NCBI RefSeq assembly: GCF_022965805.1
Contig: NC_133110.1
Span: 27,958,668 to 28,022,667 of the forward strand
DNA length: 64,000 nucleotides
DNA from: Primulina eburnea
Lineage: Eukaryota > Streptophyta > Magnoliopsida > Lamiales > Gesneriaceae
Direction: 5' to 3'
The notes under the pieces are model-generated. The model was not told where the DNA came from, did no database searches, and was given only the letters and a program-made list of their open reading frames with translations. Shown piece after piece: positions 11,800 to 24,010 of the stretch (position 1 is its first letter; every line of letters begins with the position of its first letter). The position numbers were made by a program, and so were the translations under genes.

Positions 11800-14213
11800 T
11801 GTAAGGCCCTGTAATTAATTATCCGGTAATTTGGCATAATTAGAATAATTATTGAGCTGTAAATTAAAATAATTATTTATGGCAAATAAATTCTAGAAGT
11901 GTGTTAAAAATATGTATTTTAGAGCATCGGAGAATTTAACGATATAAAATACATATAGAGTTTAAATAACGCACGAGAGCAAAATAAATACAGACCGGGA
12001 TAAATGGGCTTGAGTTACTATTTTAGTAACCAAATATACAATATATATATATACATATACATACACACAACTTACGTTTAAAAAGAAGGAAAAGGAAAGA
12101 GAGAAGAAGAAAACTCATTTCCCTCAACCAATTCCCGTCACTTGTGTAGCAGCTGTGGGAAAACCGCGATAACTCCTCCGTCCGGCGTCCAAATCTCGAT
12201 CGGTCTGAAGGGGTGTCTTCCTAACATCCTAGGCTTCGATTCAAGTCAGAAATCGCGAAGTTTGAGCAAGGATTCAGGTAGATCGAAGCTGCTGTTCGGG
12301 TACCCTGTTTCTGCGAGAATCCTTCCGATTTTGGGTGAGCGTTTTTGGGTTGCTGCGATTTTTGTAGCTTGAATTTGTAGCAATGATCTAAATATCTTTG
12401 TAGGGCTTTATGTTAGCTGTTCATAGCCACTGGAATCATCGAATTTGGATAAGAAACGGAATTGATATGATTTTTCTACCAAAATGTGTCAAATGGAATT
12501 TTGTGTTGGTTCTGTGCAGAACACGTACTATATTTCGGGTTTTTGGCATATAACCGCTCGGATTCTGGACTTGGGATTCAAAAGAAAGTTGTAGAGCTAT
12601 GTGTTATCTTCGTAATGATATAAAATTCGTTAAATTCCATTAAGAATTGAGCAAGTTATGCTCATTTTGCCGAAACTGCTCAGTACAAGATTATGTCCGA
12701 AAATATGTTGAGTGGCAGTGTGTTCTTGACAATTATGGGATTTATCTATTAGGATTCTGGAAATGGTTTCTTCTAGAAAAAGTTAGATAATCAAGTTATC
12801 TTTCATTTCCAATTGGCGGATAGTGATTTGAGTTAATATTGAGCGAGATATGAATTTTATGCTCTTTTGTGCCAAATCGGACATTGGTGTGGAAATATAG
12901 TTTTCACGATCGGCTTATTGTGGTTTTGATTAGGCCGAGAGTCTTGAAGTGAAGTGATATTGGATTGTCAAGTTGGTATAGGTATGTTACAGCTCGGTAA
13001 CATACGACGGTAAAATATAAATTATGTTTAATTGTCATTCTGTGTTACATGGATCGTGTTTATGACTTGTAGACTGTTGTATATTGTTAAATGCCTTCAT
13101 TGTGATCTATGTTTATTATTATGACATATTATTGGCATTTAGCATCGGACATACAGTTATGACATTCATGTTGAGCCTATCGTTCTTGTTAGCCCATTGT
13201 TGATATCCGTTGTTATCTGGCACTGTTGTTTATCTCGGGATCATTGTGTGGCTGATAGGCCTATACACATGATACTGTAGCTGTGATTGAACAATTCCAT
13301 GGTTAGTGCAGCCTTTTGAGGTGAGTGCTGGGATTGTGTCATCTAGTTCGTTCTATTGTGCCATCCTGTTATAGCGTATCAGCTGTATGGAGGCCGAGTC
13401 AGGGGTGTTATTCAGCACAGCTTGGCATACCTCGCATACTCGGCAGGGCGGTTTAGCTGCATGACGATGTAGCTCCCCTGTGTTGTTGCTCGAGCATTAT
13501 TCCAGTTGTTATCGTACCGTTTGTTGGCTCCTGTTATCCCGGTTATTCGTTGAGCCTTTCATGCATTTCATATCACATTTTATTATATGATTATGCATGA
13601 TTTATGTTTATTGTTGTTATTGTTGAACTGTTTCATACCAGAATCCTAACCTCAGTTGTTTACTGGGGGGGGCTGCTGTGGTTGCTTTTTGGGCACCATG
13701 GTAGATCTCCCGAGTCGTTTTGCAGCATCAGGCCGAGGTTCCGCCAGTGGAGCTCGGGATTGAGGTTGGATTGCTTGGTTCTGTTCAGTGGAGTCTCCCA
13801 GTTAGTCTATATGTATGTCTTGAGTTTGTTTCAGACTTGTATTGTACTTTATTTGCCGGGGAGATGCCCCGTGTATCTGTAGTAGTATTTGGTTGTTTTT
13901 GTGATGTTCTGAGTCGACTCTGTGATGTTTATGATCTGGTGAGCTTTTGGTAAGTTTTAATTTCTGCTTAGTCCTGGCCAGTGCGGCTAGGTTGTTTAAC
14001 TTCGGTTTTTGTTTTATTGACTCTAGTTGGAGTATATTTTGATATAAACTGCTGCTTGAGTTTTCGGGATGTCCTACTTACGGGGAGGTCATGCCGAAAT
14101 TTTTCGAGGCCTTGAGGTCCGTTTTAAAGTATTTTAAACCTTTTTCCGCTGCAGTTTTAAGTCAAACCATTATTGTTTGATCATTAATTGTCGTTAGAGT
14201 AAACGGCCTCACA
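11800..14213 (+). repeat. 3' LTR of element K
   Basis: Same 2414-bp length and ends as the 5' LTR, with about two dozen differences by eye. It is followed by the target duplication atcca. Confidence 0.95.
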
Positions 14214-14218
14214 ATCCA

Positions 14219-14776
14219 TCTACGTATAACCATGGTACCAGGCAGCAGAGACAACATCGACACTCTCACCCATCAACTGAGTCTTGACCTTATATATCAT
14301 AATATCATCGTATTAGTCACAATCAAGTCATCTCCTTCAACCTTTCATTATATTCATCACTTCTAAAAATTCTTGCATATCTATATCGTTTTCTTTTTAA
14401 ACCAAGCATGGAACACGTCTTTTAGCATTATCGTTTTTCATCATAAAATTCCATAAACTTTCAAAATAAACATTTTAGCATTCATTACTGCATTCAGGGC
14501 ATTGCCAGGACGTCTAACATTTTTCAGGTGTAAAATGACTGTTTTGCCCTGAAACCCTAACTTTCCCAATTTATCCTTAAACCTTAAAACGACTATCCAA
14601 ATCCATCCAAACTTAACATATAATCTTAATATATACCCATAAATATTTATTAGACATGAAATTACGCTCCTCGACTAATTTCCCAATATGTTTTAGAACT
14701 TAAACATACGTCTCGGTTTTAACACGAATCGACTCGAAACTTAACCAAACTTGTACCATAACTTATTAACACATAA
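14219..14776 (-). repeat. Probable right part of the old LTR split by K
   Basis: Non-coding sequence directly continuing across K's target site from 4598, with LTR-like composition (pyrimidine-rich on the + strand). It appears to end where another LTR-like start, tgtaatgcc, begins near 14777. The assignment is tentative. Confidence 0.3.
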
Positions 14777-16030
14777 TGTAATGCCTGAAGTAAATATCAC
14801 AATTTGTTGATTTAGTAATGTAAGACTGCTAAATAATTAAATTTTTTTAAAGAATGAAATATGACATATCTTGGTCATACGAAGTTCAAATGATTTGAAA
14901 TTTGGATATAACGTAGAAAACTCAAAGATATAGAAGTTTCATATTTTGAGTTTTGATAAATTTGATTGTTTCACTGGTCCAAATAGATATACCGATGTTA
15001 AAAATGTTAAATATTATATATTATCTCGTATTAATATAATATAAAGTTTAGTCGGTAAATGAATTCAGAATTCACTCATTGACATTTACATTTATAGTAG
15101 AGGGGAGAGAGAAATAACAAATAGGATTTTCGATTTTTCTTTTCGATCTTGCGAGTTATCGGTTTATTCAATCGACGAACCGACTTTAGTTCTGGGATCG
15201 TTGACACGAGGTCTTCGATTTAAGGTATAAATTTTATAGTTTTGGTGATGTTTGAAATTCGTCGGTTTTTGGAATAAATATGATAAATTGTTAAATCATA
15301 CATAAATCGAAGATTGTTGAGTAGTGTATGATTTTAACGAAGAAGAGAATATTATAGTAGTGTTATTTTGAATTATTCCTAATTTATTATAATTAAGGAT
15401 TTGAATCGTTGAATTGAGATTGAAGAGTTGTTTGTCAGTTGTTAATAATTCTGATTATATATTTGGATTCTACGAAGTATAGGCTACATGTTGATATAAA
15501 GTTTTCGTAGTTTAACGGATGTTGTAAAATAGCCTATTATATGAAGTTAATTTATTAGGGTGTACTTTATGTTAGTATTGATAACTAAATACACCGAAAT
15601 TGTAAGGTTCAGTAATTTAACTCGGGTAACTTGATAATATTATACGTTTAATTATTTTTATGCATTTCGTCCTTAATTCATGCATGATATGATGTATTTC
15701 ATGAAATTTTAAAAGTTCACGCATTAGGGTTTTTAGATGCATTTCATGCTCGAACGAGGAACTGAGTATATATCCATATTTTGTTTTCTATATATCCATA
15801 TTATGTTTTCTTTTAACATATTGTTATTTAATGAGACGTTATTTTATATGGATATTAATATTTATTTATTGATGAATATTATAAGATTTTAAGATTTGAA
15901 AATAAAGACAAATCACATTAAAGAAATAATTGATTTTCTCAATTTTTTTATTGTGGGTATAAAATTTGACTTGCTCTAAATTTTTTTTAAAAATAATTAC
16001 GATCGAATCTATTATACCTACATTTTGTAA
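14777..16030 (+). other. AT-rich sequence with LTR-like fragments
   Basis: Begins tgtaatgcctg, like an LTR start. The segment 15602-15770 starts tgtaaggttc and resembles LTR J near 40080-40200 (shared tgcatgat...gaaatttt and gttagggttt blocks). No coding sequence is recognised. These look like degraded solo LTRs. Confidence 0.35.
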
Positions 16031-16031
16031 A

Positions 16032-16212
16032 AGACAAAAACTTGTGTGAAACGGTCTCACGGGTCGTATTTGTGAGACGAATCTCTTATTTGGGTCACCC
16101 TTGAAAAAATATTACTTTTTATGCTAAGAGTATTACTTTATATTGTGAATATGGGTAGGGTTGACCCGTCTCACATATTATGATCCGTGAGACGGTCTAA
16201 CATGAGACTCAC
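16032..16212 (-). mobile_element. MITE-like short inverted-repeat element, copy 1
   Basis: A segment of about 180 bp with near-palindromic ends (gtgaaacggtctcacg ... ccgtgagacggtct) and internal gtgagacg/cgtctcac motifs. A clear second copy in the opposite orientation lies at 39155-39322. It has no coding capacity. It could instead be a SINE-like or other short dispersed repeat; no clean TSD was found. Confidence 0.6.
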
Positions 16213-16598
16213 TCTTTGTAAAAATCAAATTTCCTAAAAATAAAAGGCCAAATTCAAAATTCAATCTTAGTCTTATATCTCCTCACAATTTCCTACGGTT
16301 CTTATTTTTGGGAAATTGAATTTTTTTTGACTTTACAAAATATAGGTTTAACCGATTTGTTTGTACATTATTTTTTAAAAAAATTTAAAAACCGAAATGA
16401 ACAAATGTTAAATAATTAATATAATTTTGAATTTTTGAGAGGATTCATTTTTCCTTTTGTTGGTCTAATTTGATCTCAAATGGATATATGGTAGGGATGA
16501 TTTAGATTTTATCTATCATTTTAATTAGTCTTCGCACGCATCAACTGATTTAATTGATTTCATATCATTATAAAAGAAGTAATTCTTTAAAGAGTATG

Positions 16599-18288
16599 CG
16601 TGGGACCCATATGCTAATCATGTTCTTAATCATTATTGGGACAATTTAATCAATTATAATAAGCATGGTCTAATTTTTTTTTTAAAATACAGTATTAAAT
16701 GCGGAACGTAATGAAATACATTCTAATATACATGTCAGTATTAAAGTACAAGTCTCGTACTATATACAATCATTCAAACTAATGTTTAACAACTAAATAT
16801 CAAGTGTCCAAACCCTATCTCTAATCAAAGTCCGTAGTCTACACTCTAATAACGATCTCTCTTCATCTCCTTGACCCCGATCCTGTCCCACCTGTTGCCA
16901 TGCACACATACAAACACGACAACAGCCGGATAACTCCGGTGAGATATACATCCCAGTATAAATCAACGAAACATACAATCATATATACAACGTAAAAGCA
17001 TGTAACAGATATCAGTAATATGTATCAACTCTGAAAACATAATCAATATAAAACTGTCAATCAACTCATGACTCCATATCTCAGACTAGAATCATTCCTA
17101 GTCTAGGGATCCCGGTTTCCAGACGTTGGCATTCCTATATCGAATAACATTAATAGAAGAAACTCCAATTCTATCCACTTCGATATAACCAAACATCCGG
17201 TGTCTTGACCTATCGGTCACACACTTTGGCATTTTCACCAATACACTATCTTGCGACAATGTGCAATGTGCCAGTGACGATTTCCTCACAATTTGGCACT
17301 ACTATCACAAGATTACTCATCTAATACTCGTCTAATACATGCTCTATATAAATCAATAGAACAAGCATATCAATTCAAATCAATGCATATAATAACAATA
17401 AGTATGTGATTTAGGGAAACTCAAGTATATCATACTCGAGTCGTTCTCCCGGTACCACATTGACTTATACCTTTCGTTCGTAGTCTCGGTCTGAATAAAT
17501 GGAAGTTCTGAATTCAAGACTGTCTCTATTAATCTGAAATGACATATCGAGAATAATAATATCAACATTCCATTCCCAATTCAATACTGAATCTGATCAA
17601 TTTGAATCTAATTCAAAATCAACGGCATAACGGCACAATCCCGATATTCCCGTCAATACAATATCAACAGATATCAATTACAATCCATAACCAATATCCG
17701 ATACAATTCAGTATCACTCAATAATCCAGATCTATTCAATTCTAATCGATATAATCATAAAATCATAACAATTCCAAAATCAACTTATTCTTCGATCTGA
17801 ATTCTATTCTACGACGTCTAGTACTCCCAGAACACATAATATAGATCAAATAACAATTCCTCCAATATCATATTTTCAAATGATAACAGAACTCAATAAA
17901 ACTTACATCTAGTTGAAGCCTGTAACGCGAGGAGTACAAAAATATATTCAGATCAAAATTCTGATAACCGGATACTGCACACTCAAATTTTGAAACCAAA
18001 ATGAAGCTTGAGGGATTTTAGCTATGAACTCTTGGTCTTCTCTCTTGCTGGAAATCTAAAGGAAATCATTAATATACATGGTTCCATGCATGGCAAGACA
18101 AGTGTCCTCAAATCCCATAATTGCACTTTAGCCCCTGAAATCTTCACTATTTGCAATTTGGTCCTCACAACTCTTTTTAATTCAATTTCAATCCTATGGA
18201 ATTGTAAAACCATGGAATATGACTCAACATTCCAAAATTCATAAATTAAATAATCTCGGATTAACATGATAAAATCTCGGACCTTACA
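16599..18288 (-). repeat. 3' LTR of element A
   Basis: 1690 bp, against 1688 bp for the other copy. The left terminus is slightly mutated (cgtgggaccc, where the 5' LTR has tgtggggacc). It carries the shared LTR module with TGTTGTC/GGCAACA arms at 16893-16924. Confidence 0.9.
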
Positions 18289-18325
18289 ATTCTCCCCCTC
18301 TGAGACATGATTTCGTCCTCGAAAT
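18289..18325 (-). promoter_or_regulatory. Polypurine tract and pre-PPT hairpin of A
   Basis: On the minus strand, gagggggagaat abuts the 3' LTR. Just upstream, GATTTCG / AGGA / CGAAATC forms a 7-bp hairpin, with a G-C pair where K and B have A-T. Confidence 0.85.
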
Positions 18326-18386
18326 CGCAAGCAATCAAATCATATCAGATAAGAAGATATAATGAAGCTAAAATAAAAGACTCACA

Positions 18387-18866
18387 TCAGTGAAATAACT
18401 CTGGGAATTCCTGTCTCATATCTGATTCAGTCTCCCATGTATCTTCTTCAATGCCGTGACGAGTCCACCGCACTTTCACCAGTGGGATAGTCTTTGTTCT
18501 GAGTTTCTTTTCTTTGCGATCAATAATCTGTATCGGCTTTTCAATGTAACTCAGAGATTCATCAAGCTCGGCCTCGTCTGGCTGAATAATATGAGAATCA
18601 TCGGGGCGATACTTCCGCAGCATAGATACATGAAAGACATCATGTATTCCAGATAGAGAAGGCGGTAATGTGAGTCGATAGGCACGATCTCCTATCTTCT
18701 CGAGAATCTCATACGGCCCGATATATCGTGGAGACAGCTTCCCTTTCTTGCCAAATCTGACAACTCCTCTGAAAGGTGAAATCTTCAAGAATACTTGATC
18801 ACCTATCTCAAATACCAACGGTCGTCGTCTAATGTTGGCATATTTGGCTTGTCTGTCCTGTGCTGC
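18387..18866 (-). pseudogene. pol: Element A pol, integrase C-terminus and chromodomain-like end
   Basis: Reads QDRQAKYAN at its start, then the GPYEI-type integrase C-terminal region ([49 protein letters not shown]). The chromodomain-like segment VKVRWTRHGIEEDTWE follows, ending near 18387. The upstream part of the same protein is at 33227-34105, on the far side of B; the split coincides with B's TSD gctgc. This piece has no internal stop. Confidence 0.93.
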
Positions 18867-20269
18867 TGTAGTGCCCAAATTTAATACACGTATAACCCAT
18901 GCATTCATTTAATTATTAAATCATTTAAATTAATTTTAAATGAGTTTCGGCGATGCATGATTTATTTAAATGCATTATTTTAAATTAATTATGTTTATGC
19001 GATGCACGTTAAAACGTTTTTCGAGTTTCATGTTTCAGGCGATTATTCGAAGCGGGATTGAGGAAAAGACCCGGTGACGATTTTTGGCAATTTAAAATGT
19101 GGTATTTTATTTTAAGTTGAGGATGGGGAAATTTATTAAGTTATCAAGTTTTAATATTTTAAAACATTATTGTGTATTTAGATATTCAAGAGTTTGAAAC
19201 TTTTAAAATTGGTGTGTAATTATTTTAATTGTAGAGTTTGATTAAATTAGTGTGTGTTAACTTTTATTAGTATTTTAAATAGTATATTTAGCTAGAGTTT
19301 CTCCTAATTAAAACACACACACACGTTACACACACTCACACACACTTACACGTTTTTACACACACTAAACACACACACTCACCTTACGTTTCAGATTTTA
19401 TATTTTTAAGAGAGAAAATTCTAGGGTTTTTCTCCCCATAGCAGCCGCCCCCTCCTCTGAACTTTTCCAGCAAGCTTTGTGAATTTTCTTCAAAGAATTT
19501 TAGCGTCACAATCGTCCCGGATCAAGCCTCGCTCCATCTCCGCTTCGGTGTCGTCGTACGGTGCTTTTAAATATCAAAAAGGCACGTATAATCTGTTCTT
19601 GCTGTGTCGATCAAGTCATATATTGTATTGCATTGTTTTTATGCGTAAAAGTTATGTATGATGATAGTAGTTTAAGCGGATCATGAATCGGATCAACTGC
19701 GAAGGAAAATTTTTAGATCTAAAACTCGTTTTTACTGTTCATGTCAAAACTGCGATTATTCCGTTCATATTTTGTGAAAACTTTCAACGGAAAAAACGTA
19801 GAAATTTTCGATACCTTCGATTTGATATATGATTCGAAATTTTTGGACGAAAAATGAGTGAGTTATGATATTTTCCGTGCAACTGCGCAAACTGAAATTT
19901 AAGAAAATTATGTTATTGATACGTTTCTTGAAGTTTTAAGTTGCAGGCTTCGTTGGAAATCGACGGGCGATTGTTGCTGCGTACGGGTATGTTAGTAATG
20001 ATGTTAAGAGTGTTTTTGAGGTTACGTTTCATGTCGATAGGCACTCGAGCTAATTGGAAGTCGTAGGAGACAGTTTGATGTCAATTGCCATATTTTGGGT
20101 CGTGGGTGTCGTAGAGCGAACACTGTTGTTTTGAAACGTTTGTACAATTTGGGTTTATGTTATGGTATGCTAGGATGAGTCTCGAGGTGTTGGTGCTTGG
20201 TCCGTATAATCGAGTCTAGAAGGATAAGCATTGGGTGTTCAGAATTTTCGTAAGTTCGCGATCACAGTG

Positions 20270-20535
20270 GGTACACGGACCCGTACACGGACCCTGACAC
20301 GGGGTCCGTGCCTTTGTTTTCTCCTCGACGTCTTTTTCCAGTATCTACACGGACCCCTACACGGATGAGGGCACGGGGTCCGTGCCTTTGGGTTTCACTT
20401 ATTGTCTTTTTCCAGTGCCTACACGGACCCTCACCCGGACCCTGACACGGGGTCCGTGCCTTTGCTTCCTTTCGGTGTCTACTTCCAGTACCTACACGGA
20501 CCCCTACACGGATGTAGGTACGGGGTCCGTGTCCT
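20270..20535. repeat. Hairpin array of cacggaccc / ggggtccgtg units in B LTR
   Basis: Four repeated blocks, each with one or two cacggaccc arms followed by a ggggtccgtg arm and a tcctttt/cctttg spacer. The arms are inverted complements, so the transcript could fold into a run of hairpins. The array recurs at 31900-32165 and, diverged, at 57885-58125. Confidence 0.85.
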
Positions 20536-20850
20536 TTTATTTTTGGGAAAAATAATATAGTTTGTTTTGAGGTTGATGTCATGATTTAGGGCAAGGATTA
20601 TCGAGGTCGTGTCATGGGAAATTTTAGAACGTCCTAAGTAATGATCGAACTCGAGAGTAAGTATGATTTCTACGTTAAGTTATGTGAGTTGAGCATACAA
20701 GTTTATGTTAGTATGTTGCAGCAACGGCCCCGATCGAAGTCCAACGAATCCCTCAACGCCAAGTAAGTATGTATGACGTGCAATAAAATATGTTAAGTTT
20801 TTGAGGTATGCTAAATGTCTTGTGACCAAGTTATGTTAGGATTGGAAATC

Positions 20851-20965
20851 GTTAAATTATGAACGAGGACCAATCCGCCCGTTAAATTATGAACGGGTTA
20901 GATCGTGGTTGTGAAGCGTTAAATTATGAACGTGGATCAACTGGCCTGTTAAATTATGAACATGG
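20851..20965 (+). repeat. Short tandem repeats gttaaattatgaac in B LTR
   Basis: Four copies of gttaaattatgaac(g) spaced about 25-40 bp apart. The same block is in the 3' LTR (32481-32595) and in solo LTR E (58447-58565), where the copies have diverged. Function unknown. Confidence 0.8.
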
Positions 20966-21593
20966 ATCTTATGTATGCGGCATTGGATACGTCCATGTCA
21001 GCCTAGTACTGTGGTATAGTCTGATCAGGCTCTTTTACGTTATGGGTCACTTGCTTTGAAACATCCTCTACGCAAAAATGATGACGTTATTTATGTTTAC
21101 GTATGCAGTATGTTTATGAAAGTTTGAGTTATGGCACGTCGAAGTATGTATGTACGTATGTTCAAGTTTTAATGCGCAAGTTGAAGTTTCAATTATGTAT
21201 GTCCTATTTTAAAGTTGCATGCGATCTTATTATGTAGTACTCGTTATTCCAGTTTATACGTGTTGAGTCTTTAGACTCACTAGACTTGATCGATGCAGGT
21301 GACTATGTTGAGGAGACGGGAGGTGATGACCAAGGGGCAGGCTTGGGCTGAGTGGCAGGCTAAACCCGAGGACCGCAAGTTTATGTTTATGCAAATTTTT
21401 AAAATACTCTGATGTTTTGATTTGAACGTGAGACGTTTTGAGACAGTTTATTTTAGCAAAATTTTATTGGTAACGGATGATTGTGAGATTTATTTTTATG
21501 AATGTTGAGTGACGACCGTATGAATGTTTTATTTAAGAAAATTTTTAATTTTTCCGCAAATTTTAAGTAGTGTAGAATACGGTTCGTTACAGT

Positions 21594-21605
21594 TGGTATC
21601 AGAGC
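21594..21605 (+). promoter_or_regulatory. Primer-binding site of B (initiator Met-tRNA)
   Basis: tggtatcagagc begins 2 bp after the 5' LTR end. Confidence 0.9.
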
Positions 21606-21826
21606 GGTGTTCTTGTAAAGGGTTACGCCTACTGCCAGTCGCAAGAAGCTCTCGAAGTCACACCTCAAGTCTGTAAGTTTTAAAGTTTTGAGTTACGCTA
21701 TGTACTATGCATTAGATCATGATTTCAGCATGTTTATGTTTTAAAGTTCAAATTTTGTGCATCTTATGATATTGGTATTATATTCATGCATGTTGGGTTT
21801 ACGTGTTGGGTAATTGTTGGAACAGT

Positions 21827-22913
21827 ATGCCTCCTAGACGTATGGTTAACCAGGGAGATAGGACTGAGGACACGGAGCACCGAGTGGAGGAAAGAGCCAA
21901 TCCTCCACCTCCACCACCACCTCCTGATATGCAGGCGCAGATGCTTGCAGGCATGACGCAGTTCTTCGCGCAGTTTGCGAGGAACCAGACTGCTGTAGGC
22001 CCCGAGGAGAGGCCTAGACCTGAGGCGGTATATGAGAGGTTCCGGAGGATGAGTCCGAAGGAGTTTGCGGGTACCACTGACCCGATGATAGCTGAAGGGT
22101 GGATCAAGTCCATCGAAGTGATTTTCGACTTTATGGAGCTGGCAGATGCTGATAGGGTACGTTGTGCCATTTTCTTATTAACTGGAGACGCCAGGCTATG
22201 GTGGGAGAGTGCGTCAGTGGCAGTCAATTTACAGGTGCTGCCTTGGAATGGTTTTAAGGAGGTGTTCTACTCCAAGTACTTCACTGAGGAAGTACGAACC
22301 CGACTCACCAACGAGTTCATGACGCTGCGGCAAGGAGATAGTAGCGTGGCAGAGTTTGTGAGAAAGTTTGAGCGGGGGTGTCACTTCGTGCCCCTCATTG
22401 CGAATGATGCCCAAGCAAAGTTGAGGCATTTTCTGAATGGTCTGCGGCCGATCCTACGCCGTGACGTCCGAGTAGCTGGTCCCACTTCTTATGCAGTCGC
22501 CGTGTCCCGAGCTTTGGCGGCAGAGCAGGACCAGCGAGATATTGAGTCTGACAGGCAGGGCAAGAGGCCCTATCAGGCTCCACCGCAGCCTCACCATCAG
22601 CAGCAGAATCAGCGACCCCACTTTAAGAAACCGTATCCGGGGCCGCCAGCGAAGAAGCGTTATCATGGACCACCAAAGGGCAAGGGTCCAGTTCAGCAGC
22701 AAGGGGCGCCTCAGAAGCCCGTTGCCTTCCCCGTGTGTCCTAAATGCAATCGTCAGCACCCGGGACAGTGCTTGTATGGATCAGGCAGGTGCTTCAAGTG
22801 TGGAGCTACAGATCATATGCTGAAGGAGTGCCCGCAGTGGAAGCAGCCAACCCAGGGCAGGGTATTTGCCATGCATGCACAGGAGGCGGACCCAGACACT
22901 ACTTTACTTACCG
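21827..22913 (+). CDS. gag: Element B gag
   Basis: Structural capsid/nucleocapsid protein. The likely start is the ATG at 21827 (MPPRRMVNQG), not an upstream in-frame GTG. The MPPRR start matches A's gag. A Pro-rich tract (residues 25-33) precedes the gag domain (about 60-220: PKEFAGTTDPMIAEGWIK, RLWWESAS, LRQGDSSVAEFVRKFERG). A basic Gln/Pro/His-rich linker follows, then two zinc knuckles: a short one (CPKCNRQHPGQC) and a canonical C-X2-C-X4-H-X4-C (CFKCGATDHMLKEC). The frame stays open to a TAA at 22973, but from about 22914 the protein no longer resembles the family. I end the exon at 22913 (see the intron entry). Confidence 0.88.
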
Positions 22914-23063
22914 ATAAACTTTTCTACCTAAGTTCAGTACTATTTGATTTGCATGTGGAAGTTTACTTGGGATAAGTAGGATGCTAGTATTGTTTGAGTA
23001 TATTTGGGTTACTATCTTGTTAGTGTCTTGGGGTATAAGTTGTGTTGTGCTAACGCTTCTCAG
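22914..23063 (+). other. Probable intron between gag and protease of B, donor damaged
   Basis: A 150-bp T-rich stretch with in-frame stops separates gag from protease, though both flanks lie in the same frame. The 3' end has a branch-like ctaac 12 bp before ttctcag. Removal joins family-like sequence on both sides (TLLT before, NIFIK and the DSGATHSF protease after). The 5' end reads accg|ataaac, so the expected GT donor is AT: a single base difference. It could also be an unrelated small insertion. Confidence 0.5.
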
Positions 23064-24010
23064 GGAATATTTTCATAAAGAGATTAGCTACGACTGCACT
23101 GATAGATTCAGGAGCCACACACTCCTTCATATCAGAGACGTTTGCCAATCATTTAGACCTCAAGTCCATTGGCCTAGACGTGAATTTTTCGGTAGTGGTC
23201 CCATCAGGGGAAGAGCTGTTAGCTACCAGTCTGGTCAGAGATATCGACCTAGAACTGCATGGCCACCTAGTGTATGCAGATTTAATCATATTGCCGATGC
23301 CAGAATTCGACATTATCTTGGGCATGGACTGGCTGACTAAGAATAGAGTTCTGATAGATTTTCAGAAGAGGTCAGTTTTAGTTAGACCGCCGGGCATGGA
23401 GCAATTTCTTTTTGAGCCAGCCAGATGGAGAAGCTTTCCTCGCATGATTTCATGCATGCAGGCGAGAAGTTTGATCTCCAAGGGATGTCAGGCCTTTTTG
23501 GCTAGTATTATTTCAGCGCCTGACATGCCCACTCCATCTCTGTCAGAGGTACCTGTAGTCGAAGAATTTCCAGACGTCTTTCCTGATGACGTCACCGGCC
23601 TTCCACCAGAGAGAGAGGTGGAATTTGCAATCGATCTCGTGCCAGGCACAACGCCAATCTCTAAGGCGCCATACAGGTTAGCTCCAGCTGAGATGTTAGA
23701 GCTCAAGCAGCAGATTCAAGAGCTCCTCGACAAAGGCTTTATCCGCCCCAGTTTCTCACCGTGGGGCGCACCAGTGCTCTTTGTGAAGAAGAAGGATGGG
23801 AGCATGAGGTTGTGCATCGATTACCGTGAACTAAACAAGGTAACGATTAAGAACAAATACCCGTTGCCTAGAATCGAAGACTTGTTCGATCAGTTGCAGG
23901 GAGCTACCATGTTCTCTAAGATAGATCTTCGATCAGGGTATCATCAGCTTAAAGTTAAGGATGCAGATGTTCATAAGACAGCTTTCAGGACCAGATACGG
24001 GCATTACCAG
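23064..24010 (+). pseudogene. pol: Element B pol, protease and N-terminal RT (upstream of MULE)
   Basis: Begins with the aspartic protease ([11 protein letters not shown], about 23097), which would mature the polyprotein. It continues through ILGMDWL, the EFPDVFPDD linker and the RT palm start ([35 protein letters not shown]). It stops being pol at AFRTRYGHY, where the MULE is inserted in the RT domain. The usual pol N-terminus is joined to gag, so no independent start is expected. The frame is open up to the insertion, and downstream pol resumes in register at 28018. Confidence 0.92.

Larger units (their letters stand above)
4599..14213 (+). mobile_element. Element K: complete Ty3/gypsy (Tekay/Del-like) retrotransposon, defective coding
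   Basis: Two LTRs of 2414 bp each (4599-7012 and 11800-14213) begin tgtaaggccc and end cctcaca. They are flanked by the 5-bp TSD atcca (4594-4598 and 14214-14218). The element has a PBS for initiator Met-tRNA, a gag-pol region, a pre-PPT hairpin and a PPT in the expected order. The order protease-RT-RNase H-integrase with a C-terminal chromodomain-like segment places it in Metaviridae chromoviruses, probably Tekay/Del. Roughly two dozen differences separate the LTRs (about 1 percent), so it is fairly recent. One gag frameshift and one pol stop make this copy non-autonomous. Confidence 0.95.
18867..21591 (+). repeat. 5' LTR of element B
   Basis: Contains CA-rich microsatellite-like tracts near 19310-19380, the cacggaccc hairpin array, the gttaaattatgaac repeats, and the palindrome gagtctttagactc at 21265-21278. 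Short ORFs here recur in the 3' LTR only as part of the duplication. Confidence 0.95.

Noticed and set aside
18008..18330. ORFs on both strands in A's LTRs (also near 38868-39127)
   Set aside because: LTR sequence duplicated at both ends of A; no support for coding.
19479..19661. 60-aa ORF in B's LTRs
   Set aside because: Lies in non-coding LTR sequence and is not kept in the related solo LTR E.
20262..20582. 106-aa minus-strand ORF over the B hairpin array, repeated at 31892-32212
   Set aside because: It translates a simple repeat array and recurs because the LTR is duplicated.
22981..23340. 119-aa ORF overlapping B's gag-protease junction
   Set aside because: It is out of frame with protease over most of its length and has no family-like sequence.
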